A stretch of DNA of 12,534 bases from Alphaproteobacteria bacterium UBA1218 (GTDB taxonomy: Bacteria > Pseudomonadota > Alphaproteobacteria > Rs-D84): positions 1 to 12,534 of the forward strand of contig DBXG01000022.1 in the NCBI GenBank assembly GCA_002309215.1. The letters run 5' to 3'. Below, piece by piece: positions 1-6,801 of this stretch. Numbering within the stretch: the stretch's first letter is position 1; each line of letters begins with the position of its first letter. Both the position numbers and the translations under genes were made by a program. The notes beneath the pieces were generated by a model, which saw nothing but the letters and a program-made list of their open reading frames with translations, did not search any database and was not told where the DNA came from.

Positions 1-107
1 AAGACTTATATGCAGTTGCAAGTTGTGACAACATCTTAATATCTTTCCCAAACAACAACAAATCACGCATAAAATCAACTCGTGAATTGCACGGTAAAAT
101 TATTTGA
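1..107 (+). other. Possible 3' tail of a gene entering from the left edge
   Basis: Frame 3 is open from the window edge to a TGA at 105-107 (about 34 codons), and frame 1 is open to a TAA at 37-39. Either could be the tail of a gene that starts outside the window. The frame 3 tail would end inside the proposed -35 box of the next gene. The piece is too short to recognise, and it may equally be non-coding leader. The segment also holds the first copy of an imperfect repeat found again after the MFS gene. Confidence 0.2.
35..96 (+). repeat. Imperfect direct repeat, copy 1 (two blocks)
   Basis: Two blocks, at 35-53 and 83-96, closely match two blocks at 1321-1340 and 1346-1359 in the same order and orientation. 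The first block reads CTTAATATCTTTCCCAAAC. The second reads TGAATTGCACGGTA and differs from its partner at one base. The spacing differs (29 bases here, 5 in the other copy). The two copies lie just before and just after the MFS gene. Confidence 0.4.
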
Positions 108-132
108 TTTTATTCCTGAATACCTTTAAGAT
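104..132 (+). promoter_or_regulatory. Predicted promoter of the MFS transporter gene
   Basis: A -35 box TTGATT (104-109) and a -10 box TAAGAT (127-132) are separated by 17 bases. Each box matches the sigma-70 consensus at four of six positions. The -10 box ends six bases before the ATG at 139, so transcription would begin at or next to that codon. The same geometry recurs before miaA and before the ZauP-like gene, which raises confidence in this weaker match. Confidence 0.45.
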
Positions 133-138
133 ATGTGC

Positions 139-1305
139 ATGGAAATACGCAGAAATATACTTTTGTTTAAATTATATTATTTGTTTTCGGCAGTGTGGCC
201 GTTGGCGGCGTTGGCTATTGTGTTTTTTCAGAAAATAACCGGTTCGTATGCTTTCGCATTGGGTGTATTTTCAATTGTGAATATAGTACAAAGTATTGCG
301 GAGGTTCCAACAGGTGTCATTTCTGATAAAATCGGGCGCAAAAAGACCATGGCTTTATCGTCTGTTTTGACAGCTTTGGCATACATAATATTTGCTTTGG
401 CGGGCACTTTTGCATACAAATATTTATTGATTTTGGGTGCTGTAATATGGGCAATTGCTGATGCGTTTGCATCAGGAACAGATGATGCATTAATGTATGA
501 GACTATGGAAGAATTACGCAAGGCAGATAAATACGATATAATATATGCGCGCAGTAAAACCTTTGATCAAATTGGGATGGGAATGGGGGCATTGATTGCT
601 GCAATTGTGACATATTTTTATTCATTAAATGTTTTAGCATGGGTTTCTGTGGCTTTCAGTATTATACCAATATTTGTTTGTTTGCGTTTTGTGGAACCCA
701 AAAAACATACTGTGGAAGATTGTGCATCTGTGAAACATTTTATGTCTGCAATCAAAGCCTTTGTGCAAAACAAAAAGTTACGTATATTGGCAACAATACA
801 AATGTTAAATCGTGGTATCAGTTTTTCTGGTCATCAGTTTGAAGCGGCATATTTTAATATGCTGATACCAACTTGGGCGGTAAATATAGCACGTTTGGTG
901 AAACAAACTTGCGGAACAATAAGTTTTGCAATTGCTCCATATTTTCGCAAATTTGGTTTTTACAGAATTTTAATTGCTTCTAGTGTTGGTATGACGATAA
1001 TCAAAGGAACTGCGGTTATCTTGAATAATTTTGCGACGCCTTTTATACAATCTTGTGTGAATCTTTTGTGGGGAACGTCATCTACTGCTGAATCTGCATT
1101 GTTGCAACAAGAATTGTCATCAAAACAGCGCGCAACAATGGGATCAATCGTTTCTCTGTTGGGGGGAATATTATCAGCCGTAATTTATTGGTTGGTTGGT
1201 TTTGTTGCAGACGTTTCATCTGTTTATTTCGCAATTATTATGCTGATTTGTAGTAATTTGTTCATCAGTGCTGGTTATTATTGGATGTTAAAAAAGTATA
1301 AATGA
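139..1305 (+). CDS. MFS family transporter
   Basis: An inner-membrane secondary transporter of the major facilitator superfamily, of about 388 residues, with roughly 12 hydrophobic segments along its length. The family signature (motif A) in the loop between helices 2 and 3 is clear: EVPTGVISDKIGRKKTM near residues 55-71. The length suits the 12-helix drug/metabolite type, but the substrate cannot be read from sequence. An ATG six bases upstream (133) is in frame. I prefer 139 because a predicted promoter ends at 132 and no good ribosome binding site precedes either ATG, suggesting a leaderless mRNA. The nearest terminator-like hairpin downstream is at 1413-1441. The gene is bracketed by an imperfect direct repeat, a hint of acquisition or local duplication. 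An efflux role is possible but unproven. Confidence 0.88.
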   Translation: MEIRRNILLFKLYYLFSAVWPLAALAIVFFQKITGSYAFALGVFSIVNIVQSIAEVPTGVISDKIGRKKTMALSSVLTALAYIIFALAGTFAYKYLLILGAVIWAIADAFASGTDDALMYETMEELRKADKYDIIYARSKTFDQIGMGMGALIAAIVTYFYSLNVLAWVSVAFSIIPIFVCLRFVEPKKHTVEDCASVKHFMSAIKAFVQNKKLRILATIQMLNRGISFSGHQFEAAYFNMLIPTWAVNIARLVKQTCGTISFAIAPYFRKFGFYRILIASSVGMTIIKGTAVILNNFATPFIQSCVNLLWGTSSTAESALLQQELSSKQRATMGSIVSLLGGILSAVIYWLVGFVADVSSVYFAIIMLICSNLFISAGYYWMLKKYK

Positions 1306-1320
1306 TATTATTAAAAATCC

Positions 1321-1359
1321 CTTAACATCTTTTTCCAAACGATAATGAATTGCACAGTA
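1321..1359 (+). repeat. Imperfect direct repeat, copy 2 (two blocks)
   Basis: Blocks 1321-1340 and 1346-1359 match those at 35-53 and 83-96. The second block (TGAATTGCACAGTA) differs from its partner at one position; the first differs by one substitution, one gap and a C/T change. The copy lies between the MFS stop codon and the promoter of the next gene. Confidence 0.4.
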
Positions 1360-1369
1360 TGTTTTAACA

Positions 1370-1398
1370 TTGCTTTTTTATGCGAATTGTGGTATAAT
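1370..1398 (+). promoter_or_regulatory. Predicted promoter of the P5/MuF-like and lipoprotein gene pair
   Basis: A perfect -10 box TATAAT (1393-1398) lies 17 bases after a -35-like TTGCTT (1370-1375). The transcript would begin near 1405 and have a leader of about 60 bases. The leader contains a strong terminator-like hairpin at 1413-1441, before the ribosome binding site. Confidence 0.6.
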
Positions 1399-1412
1399 CT
1401 CTGGCAATCGGA

Positions 1413-1441
1413 CAGACGGCATTTTGCCGTCTGTTTTTTTT
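1413..1441 (+). terminator. Intrinsic-terminator hairpin inside the leader of the next gene
   Basis: A perfect 9-bp stem, CAGACGGCA (1413-1421) with TGCCGTCTG (1425-1433), has a 3-base loop and is followed by eight T (1434-1441). This is a textbook Rho-independent terminator. It may end MFS transcription, but it also lies about 8 bases downstream of the predicted start from the promoter at 1370-1398. It would therefore attenuate the downstream gene pair or define a transcript of roughly 35 nt. Confidence 0.75.
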
Positions 1442-1466
1442 GTATAAACAATCAAAGGAGTTATAA

Positions 1467-2072
1467 ATGGAACCAACTTATATATCAGCATTTCCAGGAA
1501 TTGGCACAACCAGAATGTATGTTGGAAACGATGGAAATATTTATGAGTTTAGTGGTGGTAGCAGGGCATGGCGTAATAACAACCCTGGAAATCTGGAAGA
1601 CGGAAAATTTGCACGTAATAATGGTGCTATTGGAACGGACGGCAGATTTGCAATATTTCCGGATACAACTACTGGTTTTGATGCTATGGCTGGTTTGTTA
1701 GCAACAAGTTCATATCAAAATCTAACAATCGAAGGTGCAATAAACAGATATGCACCATCAAACGAAAATAATGTTGAAAATTACTTGAAATCCATAGAAC
1801 GACAGACTGGTTTTACGCGTTCAACACCAATGAATAATCTTTCCAAAGATAATTTGCTGAATTTAGCCAAGGCGATGACTAAACATGAAGGAAATATACC
1901 CGGCAAAAAACGTTTGGTTTCTAAGCATGAAAAATATGTTTGGACAACGGTTGGTGATGAGAGAGTTCGACCGGAACACGAAATACTGGACGGCAAAGTT
2001 AGAACATGGTATGATTATCCTCGGCCAGGGGAAGAATGTGGATGCAGGTGCCATGCAGAAAGTTTTGATTAA
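1467..2072 (+). CDS. P5-like (RNNNPGNL) domain fused to a phage Mu F-like C-terminal domain
   Basis: A 201-residue protein with no signal peptide or membrane helix and two phage-related parts. Residues about 33-118 carry the RNNNPGNL motif (36-43), a GTDGRFAIFPDTTTGFDAM stretch and INRYAPSNENNVENYL. This pattern is typical of proteins annotated as phage structural protein P5 or virion-associated, possibly muralytic, proteins. Residues about 156-195 contain WTTVGDERVRPEHEILDGKV and then CGCRC (C191, C193, C195), closely matching the C-terminal motif of Mu gpF / SPP1 gp7 minor head proteins (TxxDERVRPxH...G...CRC). The start is supported by AAAGGAG six bases before ATG 1467. No capsid, portal or tail gene is nearby, so this is not a plain prophage head gene. 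The next gene, a probable lipoprotein, overlaps its 3' end by 20 bases. I infer a domesticated phage module, possibly an envelope-acting toxin; enzymatic activity is not shown. Confidence 0.7.
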   Translation: MEPTYISAFPGIGTTRMYVGNDGNIYEFSGGSRAWRNNNPGNLEDGKFARNNGAIGTDGRFAIFPDTTTGFDAMAGLLATSSYQNLTIEGAINRYAPSNENNVENYLKSIERQTGFTRSTPMNNLSKDNLLNLAKAMTKHEGNIPGKKRLVSKHEKYVWTTVGDERVRPEHEILDGKVRTWYDYPRPGEECGCRCHAESFD

Positions 2073-2550
2073 ATTTTTCTTTTTATTGTTATGTGCGGCA
2101 TGTTCAAGACAGGTTGAATATACTGCTGTTTTTTCTGACGGCTTGCCCAAGCCAGATAAAACAGAGGTTTTTGATTTACCAGAAGATTACGGAACAAAAC
2201 AAATAGATACTTTTTATTTAGATATAAATAATGATGGTAGGAAAGACATCATCAAACGTGGACGTTTTGTGACAGGGACGGCACATTCATACACTTTTTA
2301 TGATTTATATCTAGATAATGGTGAATTGCTTGCACATTTAACGACACTGGAAGGTGCAGATTGCGTATTGCGTGCTTATAAATTTCAAATGCAACCGTTT
2401 GTAATAACAAGCGCATCTAGACCTGTGGGCAAAGATTACGCTGAACCAACAAAAGCAAAACTAGAAACATTGGAAATCAAAAACAATAAAATAGAATCTG
2501 TGTCAGATAAAGAACATGGCGCAATTTGTGATGTCAGGTATTTATTATAA
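2053..2550 (+). CDS. Putative lipoprotein with a DxNxDGxxD loop; candidate immunity partner
   Basis: A 165-residue protein starting at ATG 2053, with AGG five bases upstream, inside the end of the preceding gene. The N-terminus is a hydrophobic signal (residues 4-16) followed by LCAAC. Cys17 is the likely lipidation site, although Cys at -3 departs from the usual Leu. Residues 57-65 read DINNDGRKD, the DxNxDGxxD calcium loop of EF-hand, dockerin and FG-GAP type repeats; only one copy is visible. The remainder looks like a small beta-rich periplasmic domain. The 20-base overlap with the P5/MuF-like gene implies translational coupling and a shared role. From memory, the Xanthomonas antibacterial type IV secretion system pairs a lysozyme-like effector with a periplasmic lipoprotein inhibitor, a parallel that suggests but does not prove immunity here. 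Longer in-frame upstream starts would remove the signal peptide and were rejected. Confidence 0.7.
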   Translation: MQKVLIKFFFLLLCAACSRQVEYTAVFSDGLPKPDKTEVFDLPEDYGTKQIDTFYLDINNDGRKDIIKRGRFVTGTAHSYTFYDLYLDNGELLAHLTTLEGADCVLRAYKFQMQPFVITSASRPVGKDYAEPTKAKLETLEIKNNKIESVSDKEHGAICDVRYLL

Positions 2551-2570
2551 CAAGGCATAATTTTGCCAGA

Positions 2571-3812
2571 TTATCTGCATACTGCTGTATATGGAAACAC
2601 TGAATTTTCGGTGTCTATTTCACGGTCGCCACAATCCATACAATTAAACATGCGATTTTGGCTGTGATTGCGGTCCAGTATAATTGTTGCGTTTTGCAAT
2701 CCAGGTATGCCATCAATGCGGGATTTTTGTGTAAAACCAAAATATATTCCATGCATTGAATCTGAACAATCATCAACGCTGCCAGCATAACAATTTTCAT
2801 CATTTAATTTTGATGGGTCAGGTATGCAGTATGTTTCGCATGTTTCTTCGTCAACATATACCTGTTCGCAATCTGTGCAAGATATACTGCGAACACGCAG
2901 GGTTGCACCACCACCACGATGCCCCTGAGATCTGTGTGCAACGCCTTCGCATTTTTTTACGGTTTTGGTCGTGTTGGGGTCATCGATACATTCCCATTCA
3001 AGTTCGTTATAATTCAATCTGGCAATCATACCAGGGGGGCATGTTTTATCAGCAAAAGGATCAACACATTCCCATACATCATCAACCATAACAGCAGTCT
3101 GATTGTTTGCACACAATGGCTTTCTGGTTTCGTCTGCGACACAATCCATCAAGTCAGAATCCCAAATTGTATCCCCTGTACAAGATATTTTATAGTTGTA
3201 ATTTATGCACTGCCACCGTCCAAAACGATAAGTTTTCATCGTGCCCCCTGGACATACCAAATCTGAACCATCAACCAATGGGTAATCTATGTTTTCATCG
3301 GGTATAGTATATTGCATAATATATACCAATTGGCCATTTTGGAGTTTTGCGGTATTTATTATTTTATCAGGTATTGTGCGTCTGCTGATAGAGCCGGCGG
3401 AAATCAAATCTGGTTTTGAGAATATGCCAAATGTACCAGCGTCAGGATAATACTGTTCCAATATTTCAAGCATATTGTTGTATTTTGATTCTGGCAAAGG
3501 GGCACTGGCAGTTATTATAAAGTTATAAACTGGTGGTTTTCCAGTATAAGAATCACAAGACATAATGTTGTATTTTTCATTCATACAGATATATTGACTG
3601 GTAATTTCATATCGTTCTATGCAGGGATCTATAAAGTCTTCGCCATACATAACGGCATTCTGTTGTGATACAACACATTCTGCCATGGACCGCAATTCAG
3701 CCTTTTTTAGTGCATATTCTGTTTCTTGTTTAATTACACGCTGAGACGGGCTGGATATCAAATAGTACCCCGCCATAAACATTACGGATAACAGGATTAA
3801 AAAAATATTCAC
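2571..3812 (-). CDS. Membrane-anchored cysteine-rich envelope protein
   Basis: A 413-residue protein with one N-terminal hydrophobic helix (about residues 2-20) and a long extracytoplasmic part holding 22 cysteines. After the helix comes a helical stretch with Glu and Lys (about 22-50). This arrangement resembles minor pilins or other single-anchor envelope proteins, but no prepilin peptidase site is seen. Residues 187-275 contain four similar modules, each bounded by two cysteines 13-17 residues apart (C187-C202, C211-C224, C234-C249, C258-C275). Three of them end in W-x-C-I/V, and the last begins CPPGMIARL. CxxC pairs follow at 312/315 and 391/394. The density of Cys implies disulfide bonding outside the cytoplasm. 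The start codon is GTG, with AGAGGG just upstream. It converges on the lipoprotein gene with a 20-base gap. No family was recognised; adhesion or surface structure is a guess. Confidence 0.75.
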   Translation of the reverse strand: MNIFLILLSVMFMAGYYLISSPSQRVIKQETEYALKKAELRSMAECVVSQQNAVMYGEDFIDPCIERYEITSQYICMNEKYNIMSCDSYTGKPPVYNFIITASAPLPESKYNNMLEILEQYYPDAGTFGIFSKPDLISAGSISRRTIPDKIINTAKLQNGQLVYIMQYTIPDENIDYPLVDGSDLVCPGGTMKTYRFGRWQCINYNYKISCTGDTIWDSDLMDCVADETRKPLCANNQTAVMVDDVWECVDPFADKTCPPGMIARLNYNELEWECIDDPNTTKTVKKCEGVAHRSQGHRGGGATLRVRSISCTDCEQVYVDEETCETYCIPDPSKLNDENCYAGSVDDCSDSMHGIYFGFTQKSRIDGIPGLQNATIILDRNHSQNRMFNCMDCGDREIDTENSVFPYTAVCR

Positions 3813-3849
3813 CTTTCCCTCTTGCGATTTATGAAAAGTGTAGCTAATA

Positions 3850-3855
3850 TATAAT
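3850..3855 (+). promoter_or_regulatory. Predicted -10 box for lptE and downstream genes
   Basis: A perfect TATAAT lies 22 bases before the lptE ATG. The best -35 at suitable spacing (TTTATG, 3828-3833, 16-base spacer) is weak. AGGA of a ribosome binding site follows, before the start codon. The 65-base gap also has to hold the promoter of the divergent cysteine-rich protein gene. Confidence 0.4.
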
Positions 3856-3877
3856 CAAAGTTCAACAGGAAAAAGAT

Positions 3878-4342
3878 ATGAAAAAAATACTTTTATGTTT
3901 AATGCTTGCAGGGTGCAGTTTTCAACCTGTGTTTTCTGGTGGCGATACAGATGTTTATGTTGCGCCAATCAGTGGTATTAATGGAATTGAATTGCGTAAT
4001 TCGTTGAATGCAAAATTTGGTGGTGCGCATGAAGAATCAGCAGAAAATGCTAAATATAATTTAACTGTCAATTTGCGTGACCCAAACACACATTATACAG
4101 CATTAAATCGTGCTGGTGGTGCAACATGGCAAGAAGTTAAATTAAATGCTTCTTATGTTCTGAAAGAGGGCAACAAAGAAATTGCGCGTGGTGATGAATC
4201 AGCAGCAGAAAGTTATGCGATTGTTGGTTATCTGGTGGCTGCAACAGCTTCTTATAATAATGCAGTAATGAACACAATAAATGTGTTGTCTGAAAAAATC
4301 AGTATGCACGTTATGGCAGAAATACGAAAACTTGAAAATTAG
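3878..4342 (+). CDS. lptE: LPS-assembly lipoprotein LptE
   Basis: LptE is the outer-membrane lipoprotein that plugs the LptD barrel and helps insert LPS into the outer leaflet. This 154-residue protein starts with a short lipoprotein signal ending LAGC (lipidated Cys13), followed by SFQPVF, which is typical of alphaproteobacterial LptE. A conserved beginning of the mature domain, VAPISGINGIELRNSL, fits the usual 'I.gi.g..LRn.L' pattern. The length suits the family. The position directly upstream of holA is the classic lptE-holA arrangement and settles the weakly conserved sequence. Only seven bases separate it from holA. Its presence implies the organism makes LPS or lipooligosaccharide. Confidence 0.85.
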   Translation: MKKILLCLMLAGCSFQPVFSGGDTDVYVAPISGINGIELRNSLNAKFGGAHEESAENAKYNLTVNLRDPNTHYTALNRAGGATWQEVKLNASYVLKEGNKEIARGDESAAESYAIVGYLVAATASYNNAVMNTINVLSEKISMHVMAEIRKLEN

Positions 4343-4349
4343 TTGAATA

Positions 4350-5336
4350 ATGAAGTGGAAAGAATCTGATTTTAATAATGGTATATTGAAAATCAAATCT
4401 GTTTTGATATATGGACCAGATGCCGGTTTGGTTGATGAATTGTGTGACAAAGCAATCGATAAATTGGAAATTGAAAAAGATAATTTGTTGGCAATCGATG
4501 CGAATGAATTACGTGAAAAACAAGATGCTTTGTTTGCAGAAAGTTGCAGTCCATCTATGTTCGGTGGACAGAAAGCAGTCATAATTGCAGGCGCTGGGGA
4601 TAGCGATACAAAAATTATATCTGATTTGGTGACATCATCCTCTTTGTGTGCGACTGTTATTATTACTGCGGGCGATTTGCGCGTTGGTTCGTTGCGAAAG
4701 TTGTTCGAAGACGGTAAAGATATTGCCGCAATCGCTTGTTATGCTGATGATACAAAAACTCTAGAAGCATTGATACATAAAGAATTGTCGGCTGATGCTG
4801 GTATTCGTCAGGTGACCCCAGACGCGATGTCTTATATGTTATCTCATTTGGGGGGTGATAGGGGTATCACACGCAGTTTTTTACAAAAAATTGCAATATA
4901 TGTTTCTGATAAACATGTTGTTGATTTGGAAGATGTTGAAAAATGTTTGCCTGATACATCTGCGTCCAGTGCTGATGATTACATGTATTCTTTGACTGCT
5001 GGACATATCAATCAGACGATGGTTGCGCTGGACAGATTGATGTATGCGGGCGCAGATGCAAATATGTTGGTTAGAATGCTTTATAACCATTTTACAAGGC
5101 TTTTAACAGCAGTTGTTGACGGACAATTACCAAAACTGTTTTGGAAAGTTGCAGACAAATTTAATATGGCTGTGAAAATATGGCCCGAAGCAGAAATTGT
5201 AAATGTGTTATCAAAATTAAATGAATTGGAAAAACAATTCCGAACAAATGGTATGCTGCCAGAGATTTTAATCCGCGATTTTTCATTAAAGTTATCTGTG
5301 CGTGCTGCAAAATTGGCTCTAAAACGAAGGAAATAA
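4350..5336 (+). CDS. holA: DNA polymerase III subunit delta
   Basis: HolA is the delta subunit of the clamp loader. It opens the beta sliding clamp for loading at primer-template junctions. This 328-residue protein has the expected size and the alphaproteobacterial N-terminal motif VLIYGPDAGLV (about residues 18-28), where the AAA+ fold starts without a functional Walker A. Also visible are a central FGGQKAVIIAGAGD stretch and a helical C-terminal collar region (about 205-328) with a basic end. It follows lptE by seven bases and precedes map by two, so it is probably cotranscribed with both. The ribosome binding site is weak, consistent with coupling to lptE. Confidence 0.9.
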   Translation: MKWKESDFNNGILKIKSVLIYGPDAGLVDELCDKAIDKLEIEKDNLLAIDANELREKQDALFAESCSPSMFGGQKAVIIAGAGDSDTKIISDLVTSSSLCATVIITAGDLRVGSLRKLFEDGKDIAAIACYADDTKTLEALIHKELSADAGIRQVTPDAMSYMLSHLGGDRGITRSFLQKIAIYVSDKHVVDLEDVEKCLPDTSASSADDYMYSLTAGHINQTMVALDRLMYAGADANMLVRMLYNHFTRLLTAVVDGQLPKLFWKVADKFNMAVKIWPEAEIVNVLSKLNELEKQFRTNGMLPEILIRDFSLKLSVRAAKLALKRRK

Positions 5337-5338
5337 AA

Positions 5339-6106
5339 ATGTTAGCATCAGTATATGCACCAAAGGATTTTAAGCGTTTACGCGTTTCTGGTGATTTAGT
5401 TGCCAGATGTTTTGATTTTATAACGCCGTATGTTGTTGCTGGAACTTCTACGGGTGAAATAGACAGATTGGTTGCACAATTTTTGCGTGAAAATGGGGCG
5501 CGTTCGTCTGATTTGGGTTATATGGGGTACCCAAAAAGTATATGTACATCTGTGAACGATGTTATTGTGCATGGCATACCCAGTGATGATGTAATATTGA
5601 AAGATGGTGATATTGTAAATGTAGATTTAACTGCTAAATACCATGGTTTTCATGCGGATGCTTCGCGTATGTTTATGATTGGCAAAGTTTCTAATCAGGC
5701 ACGCGAATTGGTCCAAACATGTCAGGACGCTTTGAATGCGGCTATTTCCATTTGTGCGCCAGGTGTTCCATTGTCAGAGATTGGTAAAACCATAGAAGCG
5801 GTTGTAAAACCGCATGGTTTTTCAATATCGCGTGATTTTGTTGGACATGGCATTGGCAAAGTTATGCACGATGATCCGCAGATATTCCATTTCTATGATA
5901 AAATGTGGGACAAAGTAAAAATGGTTCCCGGATTGGTGTTCACAATTGAACCAATGATAAATACAGGTAAACCAGATTGCAAAATCGACCCAGACGGATG
6001 GACTGCCAGAACCGTTGACGGCGGTTTATCTGCCCAATGGGAACATACTTTGGGAATCACAGAAGACGGTGTAATAATATTCACAGAAAAAATGCTGCAT
6101 GAATAA
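5339..6106 (+). CDS. map: Type I methionine aminopeptidase
   Basis: A cytosolic metalloenzyme that removes the initiator Met from new proteins. All five metal ligands of the pita-bread fold are present at positions almost identical to the E. coli enzyme: Asp96, Asp107, His170 (in GHGIG), Glu204 (FTIEPMIN) and Glu235 (QWEHTLGI). His78 in VHGIP is the substrate-binding histidine. The length, 255 residues, is typical. GAAGGAA upstream of ATG 5339 supports the start, two bases after the holA stop codon. Its end overlaps the RadC-family gene by eight bases, so translation is probably coupled. Confidence 0.96.
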   Translation: MLASVYAPKDFKRLRVSGDLVARCFDFITPYVVAGTSTGEIDRLVAQFLRENGARSSDLGYMGYPKSICTSVNDVIVHGIPSDDVILKDGDIVNVDLTAKYHGFHADASRMFMIGKVSNQARELVQTCQDALNAAISICAPGVPLSEIGKTIEAVVKPHGFSISRDFVGHGIGKVMHDDPQIFHFYDKMWDKVKMVPGLVFTIEPMINTGKPDCKIDPDGWTARTVDGGLSAQWEHTLGITEDGVIIFTEKMLHE

Positions 6107-6794
6107 GTTGGAGGATAAAGCATCTTTATCACTTGGGCACAGACAGCGACTTCGTCAGAAGTTCCTGGCAGGACAGTTGTCAGATAGTGAAATCGTTGAA
6201 TTGCTGTTGGCTTATGCAATACCGCGATGTGATGTCAGACCTTTGTCGCGATTATTGTTGAAGAAATATGGAAGTATACATCGTTTATTGAATGCACCGA
6301 TTGATTCATTGATGGATAATAGTGGTGTCAAAGAAAATACTGCGGTTTTGTTGAAACTTATTCATTTGATAACAAAATTGGATTACAAGGAAGTATTAGA
6401 ATCAGAACCAATATTTCACGATATAAAAACTTTGGAAAACTATTGCAGGTGTGCGCTTGGTGGTAAAAGCATAGAAGAGTTTCATATTTTATTTTTAGAT
6501 GCCCAGTTCAGATTGATAAAAGATCAATTACACAGTTCTGGTACGATTGATTGGGCGGCTGTTTATGTGCGTGAAATTGTTAAAACTGCATTGGATCTGA
6601 ATGCGCACAGTATTTTATTGTTGCATAACCACCCGACACCAAATACTTGTTTTTCAATGCAAGATATAGACATAACACGCAAAGTTGAAGATGCGCTGGC
6701 CCAGGTTGATATCTGTTTGTATGACCATTTTGTTGTTTCGGGCGATGTTGTATATTCTGCGCGTAATTTACATTTTTTGGATAAAAAACATTGA
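6099..6794 (+). CDS. radC: RadC-family JAB/MPN domain protein
   Basis: A 231-residue RadC-type protein. The N-terminal half (about 10-95) is the helix-hairpin-helix-like region with SDSEIVELLLAYAIPRCDVRPLSRLLL. The C-terminal JAMM-type domain has Glu126/Glu127 and the full metal motif HxHx7SxxD: His176, His178, Ser186 and Asp189, in LLLHNHPTPNTCFSMQDID. The usual PSG after HNH is replaced here by PTP. Despite its name, the family's role in DNA repair is doubtful and its biochemical function is not settled. The start overlaps the end of map by eight bases, an arrangement common in Alphaproteobacteria. It converges on the next minus-strand gene with only seven bases between stop codons and no visible terminator in the gap. 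Confidence 0.92.
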   Translation: MNKLEDKASLSLGHRQRLRQKFLAGQLSDSEIVELLLAYAIPRCDVRPLSRLLLKKYGSIHRLLNAPIDSLMDNSGVKENTAVLLKLIHLITKLDYKEVLESEPIFHDIKTLENYCRCALGGKSIEEFHILFLDAQFRLIKDQLHSSGTIDWAAVYVREIVKTALDLNAHSILLLHNHPTPNTCFSMQDIDITRKVEDALAQVDICLYDHFVVSGDVVYSARNLHFLDKKH

Positions 6795-6801
6795 TATAAA
6801 C

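Noticed and set aside
1885..2052. N-terminal extension of the lipoprotein
   Set aside because: It is antisense-free overlap with the P5/MuF-like gene in another frame and would bury the signal peptide.
1467..2072. Prophage remnant
   Set aside because: Only one phage-like gene is present; there is no integrase, portal, terminase, capsid or tail gene, and the flanks are ordinary genes.
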